Notes under the pieces: generated by a model
Seen by the model: only the letters and a program-made list of their open reading frames with translations
Database searches by the model: none
What the model was told of the DNA's origin: nothing
Shown: piece by piece, positions 1 to 7,891 of the stretch
Layout: every line of letters starts with the position of its first letter
Position numbering within the stretch: the first letter of the stretch is position 1
DNA from: Alphaproteobacteria bacterium HGW-Alphaproteobacteria-3
Lineage (GTDB): Bacteria > Pseudomonadota > Alphaproteobacteria > Parvibaculales > Parvibaculaceae
Direction of reading: 5' to 3'
NCBI GenBank assembly: GCA_002842875.1
Contig: PHEF01000020.1
Location: 1-64,000, forward strand
Length of the DNA: 64,000 bases
Position numbers and translations under genes: made by a program

Positions 1-70
1 GCCGGACATATGACCGCAAGCGATCCGACGCATGATCAAATCCAGTCCTTGCAAAACAGGGGGCCGTCCA

Positions 71-98
71 CATATGCCGGGTCAAGCCCGGCAATGAC
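71..98. repeat. Partial dispersed palindromic element
   Basis: The stretch GCCGGGTCAAGCCCGGCAATGAC matches one end of the palindromic elements seen complete at 39098-39185 and 40349-40435. Only this half is clear here. Bases 1-108 hold no gene I can support; they form the 3' flank of the repair gene that ends at 109. Confidence 0.6.
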
Positions 99-108
99 AA
101 ATTTTCTT

Positions 109-840
109 TTAGAACAGGCCCATCTGGCGGGTGTCGGCGGGTTTTTTCGGGCGGGCGGGTTTTTCGGGTTCCGCTGCCACGAGGGCAGGCTCCTGAAGAG
201 CGGGGCCGTCATTCGCGGCGCTGTTGATCCGTGTGCTGACGGGTACCGCTTCCAGGAGATCGTCCGGCGCGGGGCGGAGAAGGGCCAGAAGCTCCTTTTG
301 CGTGGCGGCGGGATCGAGCCAGAGATCCCAGTCCTTCTCGTCGAGGATGACCGGCATGCGATGGTGGACGGGCTTCAGCGTTTCGTTCGCCTCCGTCGTC
401 ACGATGGCGCAGCTATCGAGTTCGCTGCCGCCCGCAGACATCCATATGTCCCAGACGGCGGCCATGGCGAAGGGCTTGCGGTCGCGGCGGCGAATGAAGA
501 AGGGCTGTTTGGCACCCTTCCCCGCAGCCTGCCACTCATAGAAGCCGTCGGCCGGCATCAAGGCGCGGTGATGGCGGAAGGCGCCGCGGAAGGACGGCTT
601 GCCGGCGATCGTCTCGGCGCGGGCGTTGATGAGGAGGGATTGCGGCATCTCCTTCGCCCAGGAGGGAACGAGGCCCCAGCGGACGAGGAGGAAACGGCGC
701 TTGCCCTGCTCGCGGATGACGAGGGGCACGGGCTGCGAGGGCGCGATGTTGTAGCGCGGCGGAAAATCCGGCTCGTCGAGATAGCCGAAAAGCGCCCGCA
801 TCGCTTCGGGCGGCGTGGTGATGGAAAAGCGTCCGCACAT
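109..840 (-). CDS. yedK: SOS response-associated peptidase (SRAP, YedK/HMCES family)
   Basis: The family forms a covalent thiazolidine link through Cys2 to abasic sites in single-stranded DNA, shielding them during replication. The open frame runs further upstream, but the start at 840 is chosen because it yields the obligatory MCGRF N terminus with catalytic Cys2 after Met removal. Other family residues are visible in the 243-residue product: Asn72 in NARAET, Glu102 in GFYEW and His160 in HHRMP. The length is normal. The C terminus ends in a basic, Pro/Lys-rich tail. The gene is divergent from the zur-like gene, with a short shared intergenic region holding a palindrome at 883-897. Family assignment is firm; abasic-site activity is inferred from the family. 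Confidence 0.93.
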   Translation of the reverse strand: MCGRFSITTPPEAMRALFGYLDEPDFPPRYNIAPSQPVPLVIREQGKRRFLLVRWGLVPSWAKEMPQSLLINARAETIAGKPSFRGAFRHHRALMPADGFYEWQAAGKGAKQPFFIRRRDRKPFAMAAVWDIWMSAGGSELDSCAIVTTEANETLKPVHHRMPVILDEKDWDLWLDPAATQKELLALLRPAPDDLLEAVPVSTRINSAANDGPALQEPALVAAEPEKPARPKKPADTRQMGLF

Positions 841-882
841 GGGTACGAGACTAGCCCAAGCCGGAGGGAGGACAAACCCCGC

Positions 883-897
883 TGTTATGATGTAACA
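883..897. promoter_or_regulatory. Zur-type palindromic operator
   Basis: TGTTA-TGATG-TAACA is a perfect inverted repeat (arms 883-887 and 893-897) 23 bases before the zur-like start. It resembles the TGTTATa/taTAACA core described for Zur operators in alphaproteobacteria, which suggests autoregulation and possible co-control of the divergent repair gene. Binding is inferred. Confidence 0.55.
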
Positions 898-919
898 TTG
901 CCGAAACGAAGGAGGCGGC

Positions 920-1376
920 ATGGCGGCGCGCGGCGCGGCACTTAACACGGCACAGGCGCACCAGACGCATAATCACCGCGCGTGCATCGACGATGCGCTG
1001 ACGCGGGCGCGCGAGATTTGCGCTGGGCGCGGGGCACAGCTCACGCCGCTGCGCGAGAAGGTGCTGCAGATCGTCTGGCGCAGCCACAAGCCGGTGGGCG
1101 CCTATGACGTGCTGGACGAACTTGCGCGGAGCCACAAGGCGGCGCGGCCGCCGACGGTCTATCGCGCGCTCGACTTCCTGATGAACGAAGGGCTGATCCA
1201 CAAGATCGAATCGCTCAATGCCTATCTCGGCTGCGTGGAGGCGGGGGCGCCGCATTCGGGGCAATTCCTGATCTGCCGGCAATGCGGCGCGACGGAGGAG
1301 ATCGTCGACGGCAAGCTCGAGACGGCGCTCGACCAGGCGGCGAAGCGGGCGCATTTCGCGACGGAGCGACGACACC
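920..1376 (+). pseudogene. zur: Fur-family zinc regulator (Zur-like), C terminus lost
   Basis: Zur represses zinc uptake genes when zinc is bound. Residues 25-115 of the product carry the winged-helix DNA-binding region (LTPLREKVLQ; PPTVYRALDFL) and a dimerisation segment, followed by the first structural CxxC at 119-122 (CRQC). Around residue 148 the conserved tail, which in Zur proteins ends with a second CxxC, is replaced by unrelated sequence. The frame then stays open to 1927, through two other genes. The break lies directly at the next start codon (1377), as if a short piece containing the last ~10-15 codons and the spacer were missing. Start 920 has a GGAGG motif upstream. A Zur-type palindrome sits at 883-897. 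Either the protein is non-functional or the sequence is wrong here. Confidence 0.7.
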
Positions 1377-1718
1377 ATGACCCGCCCCCTGCCCTTTTTC
1401 GCGTGCCTCCTGGCCGCGGGCCTGACCCTTTCCGCGACGGGCGCCGCGGCGGAAAGCGCAAAGTTCCAGACGGGCACCCGTTCCGGCGCCTTCGTTGCGA
1501 CGGACAAGTCGCTCACCGATCTGGTGAGCGACGGCTACAGCATCAGGGGCAATCTCGGCACGGCGCTGATCCTGCAGAAGGGGCCGTCGGTCTTTTCCTG
1601 CCAGATTCCGCCCGACCCCGAGGCGCTCGGCTTCAAGCCCTATTTCGTCTGCGCGGAGCTGAGGGAAGAGCCGCGCGAGGCGGAAGAACCGGCGGACAAG
1701 CCCCGACCGGGGAATTGA
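1377..1718 (+). CDS. Small secreted protein of unknown function
   Basis: The 113-residue product starts with a clear Sec signal peptide: a short basic N terminus, a hydrophobic run of about 15 residues and an ATGAAA-like cleavage region near residue 25. The mature part is about 88 residues and has two cysteines (SCQIP and FVCAEL) that could form one periplasmic disulfide. A Glu/Pro-rich tail follows. I recognise no named family. It follows the truncated zur-like gene with no spacer, so its own ribosome binding site may have been lost with the sequence that disrupted that gene. Confidence 0.65.
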   Translation: MTRPLPFFACLLAAGLTLSATGAAAESAKFQTGTRSGAFVATDKSLTDLVSDGYSIRGNLGTALILQKGPSVFSCQIPPDPEALGFKPYFVCAELREEPREAEEPADKPRPGN

Positions 1719-1796
1719 CCGGGCGCGGCGCGGCCCAGATGCTGCGCGCCTCGCAATACATTCAAGAAAACAAAACCGAATCAGGGAGACGACACG

Positions 1797-2499
1797 ATGA
1801 GCTACAAGCCTTTCGACCTTTCGGGGAAGGTGGCCCTTGTGACCGGCGGCAATGGCGGCATCGGCCTCGGCATGGCGGACGCGATCGCGCAGTCGGGCGC
1901 CGATGTGGCGATCTGGGGCACCAATGAGGACAAGAACAAGAAGGCCGCCGAGCAGCTCCGTTCGCATGGCGTGAAGGTCTATACGCGCAAGGTGGACGTG
2001 TCGGACGAAAGCCAGGTCATCGACGGGATCGGCGCGACCGTGAAGGAACTCGGACGGATCGACTCGGTGTTTGCGAATGCGGGCGTCGGCTTCGGCGCGC
2101 CTTCGTTCATCGAGATGTCGACGGAAGTTTACAAGAAGACGCTGGCGGTCAATCTCGACGGCGTGTTCTTCACGCTGCGCGAAAGCGCGCGGCACATGGT
2201 GGAGCGCGCAAAGAGCGGCGATGCGGGCGGCTCGCTTGTCGGTATCGCGAGCCTTGCCGCCATCGAGGGCGCGGCGCGCAACGAAGCCTATGCGGCGACG
2301 AAGGGCGGCGTGATCTCCATGATCAAGAGCATCGCGGTGGAACATGCGCGCTACGGCATGCGGGCGAATGCGATCCTGCCGGGCTGGATCGCCACCGACA
2401 TGACGGCGCAGGCGCAGCGCGGTCTATCTCACCTCGGATGCCTCGACCTATCATTCGGGCGATACTTTTGTGATCGATGGCGGCTACGCCATTTTCTGA
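1797..2499 (+). pseudogene. Short-chain dehydrogenase/reductase with internal deletion
   Basis: The first ~205 residues are a normal classical SDR: the cofactor motif TGGNGGIG near residues 17-24, the NAG motif (FANAG), and a catalytic region with Ser in GIASLAA and YAATKGG (Tyr-x3-Lys). After IATDMTAQAQR the reading frame is lost. The usual SDR C terminus (AVYLTSDAS, then TFVIDGGYAIF and a stop at 2497-2499) is present in another frame immediately after. Roughly 25-30 codons that normally lie between these segments are absent and the join is out of frame. The gene would be translated into unrelated sequence up to 2792. It is followed 6 bases later by a MarR regulator, so the two were probably one operon. 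Confidence 0.75.
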
Positions 2500-2505
2500 G
2501 GACAC

Positions 2506-3012
2506 ATGACGGACAAGCGGGACAGCATGACGGGTGGCGAGACCGCCGATATGGACCGCCGCCTCATCCTGATGGCGCGCACGGTCGTGGTGCTGTTCCG
2601 CGAGTTCGAGAAGATTGCGCGCGAACTCGATATCACGATCCCGCAATACCGCTTCCTGCTGTTCCTGAAGCGCGGGCCGAAACGGGCGGGCGAACTGGCC
2701 GTGGAAGCGGCGATCCGCAAGCCCACCGCGTCGGGCCTCATTGCCGACATGGAGAAGCGCGGGCTCATCGCGCGCAAGCCCGACAAGGATGACGGGCGGA
2801 GCGTGAAACTCAGCCTGACGCCGAAGGGCCTGAAGAAGCATCGCGAATTCGAGGAGGCGCTGGCGCGCTATCTGCCCTCGTTGCTCGACCAGGGCGATCC
2901 TGAGCGGATGCTCGATGCCTTTTCCGAGCTCGCCTATATCATCGACAGCCGGCGGGAGAATGCCGGTCCGGTTGCGGTGGACGATCTTGTGGAGGATGCG
3001 GGCCGGGGGTGA
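2506..3012 (+). CDS. MarR-family transcriptional regulator
   Basis: The 168-residue product has MarR winged-helix architecture: N-terminal dimerisation helices, a recognition-helix segment around residues 60-85 (GELAVEAAIRKPTASGLIADMEKRG) and the wing DKDDGRSVKLSLTPKG. It begins 6 bases after the stop of the SDR and so probably belongs to the same transcript. MarR proteins usually bind palindromes and are released by small aromatic or phenolic ligands; the ligand cannot be told from sequence. An acidic C-terminal tail of about 20 residues lies beyond the usual fold. Confidence 0.88.
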   Translation: MTDKRDSMTGGETADMDRRLILMARTVVVLFREFEKIARELDITIPQYRFLLFLKRGPKRAGELAVEAAIRKPTASGLIADMEKRGLIARKPDKDDGRSVKLSLTPKGLKKHREFEEALARYLPSLLDQGDPERMLDAFSELAYIIDSRRENAGPVAVDDLVEDAGRG

Positions 3013-3037
3013 GCGGCTGGAAATCCGCTCCATCGTT

Positions 3038-3129
3038 CGTCATGGCCCGGCTTGTCCGGGCCATCCACGTCTTTAAGCTTCTTGCGTGTATCCAAGACGT
3101 GGATGACCCGCATAAAGCGGGTCATGACG
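3038..3129. repeat. Dispersed palindromic element, type A copy 1 (92 bp)
   Basis: The element begins CGTCATGGCCCGG, ends CGGGTCATGACG, and has inner arms CCACGTCTT and AAGACGTGG. The same element, inverted, occurs at 58998-59089. It can fold into a long stem with nested hairpins and lies between the MarR gene and the next gene, where it may act as a transcript-end or mRNA-stability structure. Confidence 0.85.
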
Positions 3130-3175
3130 GTATTGGTTAAATGGGCGGGTGGAAAAAAGTGGGAGGGCAGCAATC

Positions 3176-4330
3176 ATGAGTCTCGATCTCAATCCGGTGT
3201 CGGTGTCGGATTATCGCGCGCTGGCGAAGAAGCGGCTGCCGACGCAGCTATTCGATTATCTGGACGGCGGCTCCTATGCGGAGCGGACGCTCCACGACAA
3301 TGTTGAAGCTTTCGCGCGGTTGAAGCTGCGCCAGCGCGTGCTGCGCGATGTGGGCAAGGTCGATACAACGGCCAGGGTTTTCGGCGAAACATGGACGATC
3401 CCGGCGGCGCTCGCGCCGGTCGGCTTCGCGGGTATGTTCGCGCAGCGCGGCGAAGTGCAGGCGGCGCGGGCGGCGGAAAAATTCGGCGTGCCCTACACGC
3501 TGTCGACGGTCGGCATCTGCTCCATCGAGGAAGTGGCGGCCGCGACAAAGAAACCCTTCTGGTTCCAGCTCTATGTGATCAAGGATCGCGGCTATGCGGC
3601 GGCGCTGATGAAGCGCGCGCATGAGGCGGGCTGCACCGCGCTCGTCTTCACGGTGGACCTTGCCGTTCTCGGCGCGCGCTACCGCGACGTCAGGAACGGC
3701 ATGAACGCGTCGATGCCGCTCGGCAAGCGGCTTCGCGTCGCCGCCGATTACGCGCGGCGGCTGCACTGGCTCCGGCAGGTCGCGCTCGGCGGCAAGCCGC
3801 TCGATTTCGGCAACCTGCGCGAGGCGGTGCCGCATGCGAAGGGCTTCGGCGAGTTCGGCGCCTGGGTGGCACAGAACCTCGACCCGGCGATGACGTGGAA
3901 AGACCTCGAATGGGTGCGCGCGAACTGGCCGGGCAAGATCATCATCAAGGGGGTGATGGACGCCGAGGATGCACGCATGGCGATGCAGACGCTCGCGCCT
4001 GACGGGATCGTGGTGTCGAACCATGGCGGACGGCAGCTCGACTCGACGCCCGCGACCATCGACGCCCTGCCCGCGATCCGCGAGGAAGTGGGCGACGCCA
4101 CGACGGTGTTTCTCGATGGCGGCATCAGGAGCGGGCTCGACATCGTGAAGGCGGTGGCGCTCGGGGCGGATGCGTGCCTGCTGGGACGGGCCTGGGCCTT
4201 TGCGCTGGCGGCGCGCGGGGAAGCCGGCGTCTCCGCCATGCTCTCCACGATGCGCGGCGAGATGAACGTCGCCATGGCGCTGACGGGCTTCACCAAGGTG
4301 AGCGAGATCGACAAAAGCGCGATTGCGTGA
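3176..4330 (+). CDS. FMN-dependent alpha-hydroxy-acid oxidase/dehydrogenase (LldD family)
   Basis: The enzyme oxidises an L-2-hydroxy acid such as lactate, mandelate or glycolate using FMN. The 384-residue product has the TIM-barrel family motifs: QLY 131-133, Asp161 in TVDLAVLG, Lys258 in IIIKGV, catalytic His283 and Arg286 in SNHGGRQLDS, and the phosphate-binding FLDGGIRSGLD region. Start 3176 is preferred over the upstream in-frame 3149 because GGGAGGG precedes it and family members begin near here. Substrate cannot be fixed from sequence; no lactate permease or regulator adjoins it, and the upstream neighbour is a palindromic repeat. Confidence 0.9.
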   Translation: MSLDLNPVSVSDYRALAKKRLPTQLFDYLDGGSYAERTLHDNVEAFARLKLRQRVLRDVGKVDTTARVFGETWTIPAALAPVGFAGMFAQRGEVQAARAAEKFGVPYTLSTVGICSIEEVAAATKKPFWFQLYVIKDRGYAAALMKRAHEAGCTALVFTVDLAVLGARYRDVRNGMNASMPLGKRLRVAADYARRLHWLRQVALGGKPLDFGNLREAVPHAKGFGEFGAWVAQNLDPAMTWKDLEWVRANWPGKIIIKGVMDAEDARMAMQTLAPDGIVVSNHGGRQLDSTPATIDALPAIREEVGDATTVFLDGGIRSGLDIVKAVALGADACLLGRAWAFALAARGEAGVSAMLSTMRGEMNVAMALTGFTKVSEIDKSAIA

Positions 4331-4407
4331 AGGGGGAGTTCTCATCTCGCCATGACGGTTTGGGGGCTTGCGGGGACTGAGTGCCTCAAGCGCCCCCTCA
4401 CCCTTCC

Positions 4408-4450
4408 GCATCCTTCGGATGCTCCCTCCCTCTCCCCGGAGGGGAGAGGG
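4408..4450. terminator. Tandem hairpins between convergent genes
   Basis: Two perfect stems follow each other: GCATCC-TTC-GGATGC (4408-4422) and CCCTCTCCCC-GGA-GGGGAGAGGG (4428-4450). They lie between two convergent genes and probably form a bidirectional transcript end. No clear T tract is present. Confidence 0.6.
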
Positions 4451-4461
4451 AAAGAAGCGTC

Positions 4462-5613
4462 CTACTCCGCCTTCACGATGCGGAGGAGCTGGCCGTCTTC
4501 TTCGTCGGTGAGGAGGTAGAGGGCGCCGTCGGGGCCTTGACGGACATCGCGGATGCGCAGGCCGAGGTCTTTCAGCATGGGCTCGTCGCCCGTGACCTTG
4601 TCGCCGTCGAGCGAGAGGCGGTAGAGGCCGAGGCGGGCGAGGCCGCCGACGAAGAGCGAACCCTTCCATTCGGGAATGGCATCGCCGGTGTAGAACGCCA
4701 TGCCGGAGGGGCCGATGGAGGGCACCCAGTAGTGGACGGGTTGTTCCATGCCGGGCGCCGAACTTTTGCCCTCGCCGACCGGCAGGCCGCTATATTCCGT
4801 GCCATAGGTGACGACGGGCCAGCCGTAATTTTTGCCGGGCTCGGGAATGTTCACTTCATCGCCGCCGCGCGGTCCGTGTTCGCTGGTCCAGAGTTTGCCC
4901 GTTTCCGGGTGGAGCGCCGCGCCTTGCTGGTTGCGGTGGCCCCAGGACCAGATTTCGGGCAGCGCGCCGTCCCTGTTCACAAAGGGGTTGTCGTCCGGCA
5001 CCGTTCCGTCCGGCCAGATGCGGATGATTTTTCCAAGGTGGGATGAGAGGTCCTGCGCCTGTCCGCGAAACTCCGACTTCGAGCGTTCGCCCAGCGCGAT
5101 GAAAAGATGGCCTTCGCGGTCGAAGACGAGGCGGGAGCCGAAGTGAAGCGTGCTTGGCAGTTTCGGCTGCTGGCGGAAGATCACTTCCACGTTGCGCAGT
5201 TGCGGCGACAGGCTCTCGGTGAGGCGACCGCGCGCGACGGCAGTGCCGTTTTTCCCATTTTCTCCCTTCTCCGCATAGCTCAGATAGATGAGGCGGTTTT
5301 CGGCGAAGTCCGGGTCGAGCGCGACATCGAGCAGACCGCCCTGCCCGCGCGCATCGACCTGCGGCACGCCATAGATCGCGTTCCCGATCTTGCCCTCGGG
5401 CGTGACGATGCGCAGGAAGCCCGGCCGTTCGGTGACGAGGAAGTTTCCGTCCGGCAGGAAGGCGAGGCCCCAGGGATGCTCGAGGCCCTGCGCCACCGTC
5501 TCGACCCGTATCTTTGCCTTCTCCGTGGCGAAGGTCCGGTCGAGGGCGAAGGCGGGGGCTGCAAGGGTGGCGGCAAGAGCGAGGGCGAGGGCGAAAGCGG
5601 AACGGCGGATCAT
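4462..5613 (-). CDS. PQQ-dependent sugar dehydrogenase family, periplasmic (Asd/YliI-like)
   Basis: The 383-residue product begins with a signal peptide (MIRRSAFALALALAATLAAPAFA, cleavage near residue 23-24) and continues as a six-bladed beta-propeller of the glucose/sorbosone dehydrogenase type. Family motifs are present: LEHPWGLAFLPDG, GQGGLLDVALDPDF, a catalytic-His strand LHFGSRLVFD, SWGHRNQQG and EHGPRGGDEVN. Such enzymes oxidise aldose sugars in the periplasm using PQQ; substrate range varies. The start at 5613 is chosen because it gives a complete signal peptide; the longer frame to 5712 adds a non-leader sequence. The gene is divergent from the nitronate monooxygenase gene. Confidence 0.88.
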   Translation of the reverse strand: MIRRSAFALALALAATLAAPAFALDRTFATEKAKIRVETVAQGLEHPWGLAFLPDGNFLVTERPGFLRIVTPEGKIGNAIYGVPQVDARGQGGLLDVALDPDFAENRLIYLSYAEKGENGKNGTAVARGRLTESLSPQLRNVEVIFRQQPKLPSTLHFGSRLVFDREGHLFIALGERSKSEFRGQAQDLSSHLGKIIRIWPDGTVPDDNPFVNRDGALPEIWSWGHRNQQGAALHPETGKLWTSEHGPRGGDEVNIPEPGKNYGWPVVTYGTEYSGLPVGEGKSSAPGMEQPVHYWVPSIGPSGMAFYTGDAIPEWKGSLFVGGLARLGLYRLSLDGDKVTGDEPMLKDLGLRIRDVRQGPDGALYLLTDEEDGQLLRIVKAE

Positions 5614-5769
5614 GCGGCTTCCTTTGATCGAGAACCGGAAAGTCAAAACCTTGCCCGCCGACACGACCAAAATATGGCGAGGATGAGTTCGAAGGCGGCC
5701 CCCCCGCCCCAAACCGCTTGCAGCGGTTTGATCCTCCCCGAGGAGAGCGTGGGAATTGAGAGGTGCCGC

Positions 5770-5815
5770 TTGACAGATGGAGGGGCGATGCTTTTAGTTA
5801 GGCAACCGAACTAAA
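5770..5815 (+). promoter_or_regulatory. Promoter with overlapping palindromic operator
   Basis: TTGACA (5770-5775) is followed after 17 bases by TTTAGT (5793-5798), a plausible sigma70-type promoter for the gene at 5857. The -10 region lies in an inverted repeat, TTTAGTT (5793-5799) and AACTAAA (5809-5815), with GG/CC also paired inside the spacer. This is the form of a MarR- or TetR-type operator, suggesting repression by steric block. The cognate regulator is unknown. Confidence 0.6.
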
Positions 5816-5856
5816 TAGCGGAACCGGCAGGCGCCGGCCGCGCAGGGAGACTTCCA

Positions 5857-7053
5857 ATGGCCATTCACACACCGCTTTGCGACCTTCTCGGCATCAAATA
5901 TCCGATCATGCTGGCGGGCATGGGCGGCGTTTCCTACGCGGAACTCGCCGCCGCCGTGTCCAATGCCGGCGGCTTCGGCACGCTGGGCATGGCGGGGCTG
6001 CAGCCGGAAGAGATCCGTGTGCAGATGAAGAAGGTGAAGGACCTGACCGACAAGCCGTTCGGCGTGGACCTGCTCGCGGCCGTTCCGGAATCGCTCGAGA
6101 GGACCGCCGACATCATGATCGAGGAAGGCGCGGCGGCGTTCATTTCCGGTCTTGGCGTGCCGAACAACATTCTCGACAAGCTGCACAAGGCGGGCATGAA
6201 GGTCATGAATGTGTGCGGCACCGTGAAACATGCGGTGGCGGGCGAGAAGGCGGGGCTCGACGGCGTGATCGCGCAAGGCACGGAAGGCGGCGGGCACACA
6301 GGCAAGGTGGCCGGCATGGCGCTCATTCCGCAGATCGTGGACGCGGTGAAGACGATCCCCGTGATCGCGGCCGGATCGATCGTCGACGGGCGCGGGCTTG
6401 CGGCGGCGCTCGCTTTCGGCGCGCAGGGCGTGTGGATGGGCACGCGCTTCATCGCGGCGAAGGAAAGCCATGCGGGCGACATGTACCGCCAGGTGATCGT
6501 GGACGCGAAGGACACGGACACGATCGTGACGCGCTGCTATTCCGGCAAGACGATGCGCGTGTTCAACAATCCCTACGTGCAGGACTGGGAGAGCCGGCCC
6601 GCCGACATCCAGCCCTTCCCGCAGCAGGCGATCCTGTCGCACCAGAACAATGTGATGGGCGGCATCGGCGGCCAGATCGAGGGGCTCGACCGCGACCGCT
6701 CCTGCTTCGCCATGGGCCAGGGCGCGGGCGGCATCCACGACATCCTGTCGGCGAAGGACATCGTGGAAAAGACCCTGCAGCGGCGATCGCGACAAGGCGA
6801 TCACCGCGGCCACAGGAGGGCCCTCGGGGCTTTATGGCACAGGATTTGTGCAAAAACGGGACGGCGAGAAGGAAGCGGCGCAGGCTTGTGCCGATCCTGC
6901 TCGCGACTGCGCTTGCCGCCCTTCCCTTCTTCAGCGTGCGGGCGGAGGCGATGCCGGCCGGCGTTACGCAGCTCGCGGAAACGCTTGGCGGGATACATCA
7001 TCTCAGAACGCTTTGCGGCACCAATGAAGGCCAGCTCTGGCGCAACAAGATGA
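5857..7053 (+). CDS. Nitronate monooxygenase / NPD-type FMN enzyme, 3' end abnormal
   Basis: The product oxidises alkyl nitronates, or belongs to the closely related enoyl reductase-like FMN group. Residues 1-307 match the family: IKYPIMLAGMGG at the N terminus, catalytic-His region GTEGGGHTGK (His147), FMN-phosphate motifs AAGSIVDGRG and GAQGVWMGTRF, and the C-terminal AMGQGAGGIHDIL. After about residue 307 (position 6778) the sequence becomes Arg-rich and unlike the family. The frame remains open to 7053, overlapping the next gene from 6834. Family members end near this point, so the natural stop has probably been lost through a small indel between 6778 and 6833. A promoter with an operator-like palindrome lies upstream. 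Confidence 0.75.
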   Translation: MAIHTPLCDLLGIKYPIMLAGMGGVSYAELAAAVSNAGGFGTLGMAGLQPEEIRVQMKKVKDLTDKPFGVDLLAAVPESLERTADIMIEEGAAAFISGLGVPNNILDKLHKAGMKVMNVCGTVKHAVAGEKAGLDGVIAQGTEGGGHTGKVAGMALIPQIVDAVKTIPVIAAGSIVDGRGLAAALAFGAQGVWMGTRFIAAKESHAGDMYRQVIVDAKDTDTIVTRCYSGKTMRVFNNPYVQDWESRPADIQPFPQQAILSHQNNVMGGIGGQIEGLDRDRSCFAMGQGAGGIHDILSAKDIVEKTLQRRSRQGDHRGHRRALGALWHRICAKTGRREGSGAGLCRSCSRLRLPPFPSSACGRRRCRPALRSSRKRLAGYIISERFAAPMKASSGATR

Positions 7054-7247
7054 TCGAAATGATGGGCGCGGTGCGCCCGAGCGAGACGGAACGCCAGGCG
7101 CTCATCAAGCATTTCAACGACGCCTATTACCGCTACCGCAATGCCTATCCCAACTGCACGCCGACTGCCGCCACGCAGTGCGACAAGCTGATGCAGAACG
7201 GACACCGGCTTGCCGAGGAACTGGCCGCAAGCGGGCTTGGCCGTTAG
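6834..7247 (+). CDS. TIGR02301-family secreted protein
   Basis: The 137-residue product has a basic N terminus, a hydrophobic segment (LVPILLATALAALPFF) and an apparent signal cleavage near VRAEA. The mature domain contains LCGTNEGQLWRNKMIEMM and a RYRNAYPNC-type segment with conserved cysteines, as in the alphaproteobacterial TIGR02301 family of unknown function. Start 6834 is an ATG with an AGGAGGG motif 14 bases upstream. The preceding gene's frame overlaps it, probably because that gene has lost its stop. Confidence 0.8.
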   Translation: MAQDLCKNGTARRKRRRLVPILLATALAALPFFSVRAEAMPAGVTQLAETLGGIHHLRTLCGTNEGQLWRNKMIEMMGAVRPSETERQALIKHFNDAYYRYRNAYPNCTPTAATQCDKLMQNGHRLAEELAASGLGR

Positions 7248-7426
7248 AGACCACACCGCAAACATGGTTTCCGGCCCTCTTCCGGTTCGCGATCCTTCCC
7301 CGCGCGACGGCCGTTAACCTGTCTCTCATGAAACGGGAGACATTCGGCGTCAGTGTGTTACAAAGACGAAGAATAAAGGGGCGACCCGGCCCGAGGCGGC
7401 CGGTGCCGGATGCTGCGAGAGGACCC

Positions 7427-7723
7427 ATGGCAGAAGATTTTCCAGGAGACGCCAGTTTCGGTCCGCTCGACGAGGACGGGCACGACGCCTCCCTGCTCAC
7501 CGAAACCGAACAGCGGCGCGTTGCGCTTCAGAACATTCTCGACGCTTGGGACGAGGCGCTGGGCGAAGGCGTCGATGCCGACATCCTCGCGACGACCGCG
7601 ATCTTCGCGGCGCTTTCCGACATGGTGGAAGCCTATGGCGAGGAAGCCGTGGCCGAAATGGCGAACGGTCTTGCCGACCGCGTGCGCCAGGGCGAATTCA
7701 CGCTCAATCGCGTGATGAACTGA
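7427..7723 (+). CDS. Conserved small acidic protein, function unknown
   Basis: The 98-residue product is acidic and mainly helical (ALQNILDAWDEALGEGVDADILATTAIFAALSDMVEAYGEEAVAEM is typical), with no signal peptide or membrane segment. I do not recognise a named family. The ATG at 7427 is preferred over upstream in-frame codons because the preceding stretch is basic and not protein-like. The gene is followed by a perfect palindrome and a convergent gene. Confidence 0.7.
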   Translation: MAEDFPGDASFGPLDEDGHDASLLTETEQRRVALQNILDAWDEALGEGVDADILATTAIFAALSDMVEAYGEEAVAEMANGLADRVRQGEFTLNRVMN

Positions 7724-7838
7724 ACGTTCGGGCCATCGCTCAAGCAATTGCCCTAGTTTATCTTGCCCTCAAACGCCGGGCAGGCGCATACGCGCCCTTG
7801 GCTTACGCGCCATAAGGCGCGGCGGGCAGTCGCCCTTG

Positions 7839-7862
7839 CCATTTTCGGCATGCCGAAAATGG
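7839..7862. terminator. Perfect 24-bp palindrome between convergent genes
   Basis: CCATTTTCGGCATGCCGAAAATGG is an exact inverted repeat located between two convergent genes. It can form a 10-11 bp stem with A/T runs on both sides and fits a bidirectional rho-independent terminator. Confidence 0.65.
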
Positions 7863-7891
7863 TTTCTCCAAAACGGCTTCCCGAACCACCC

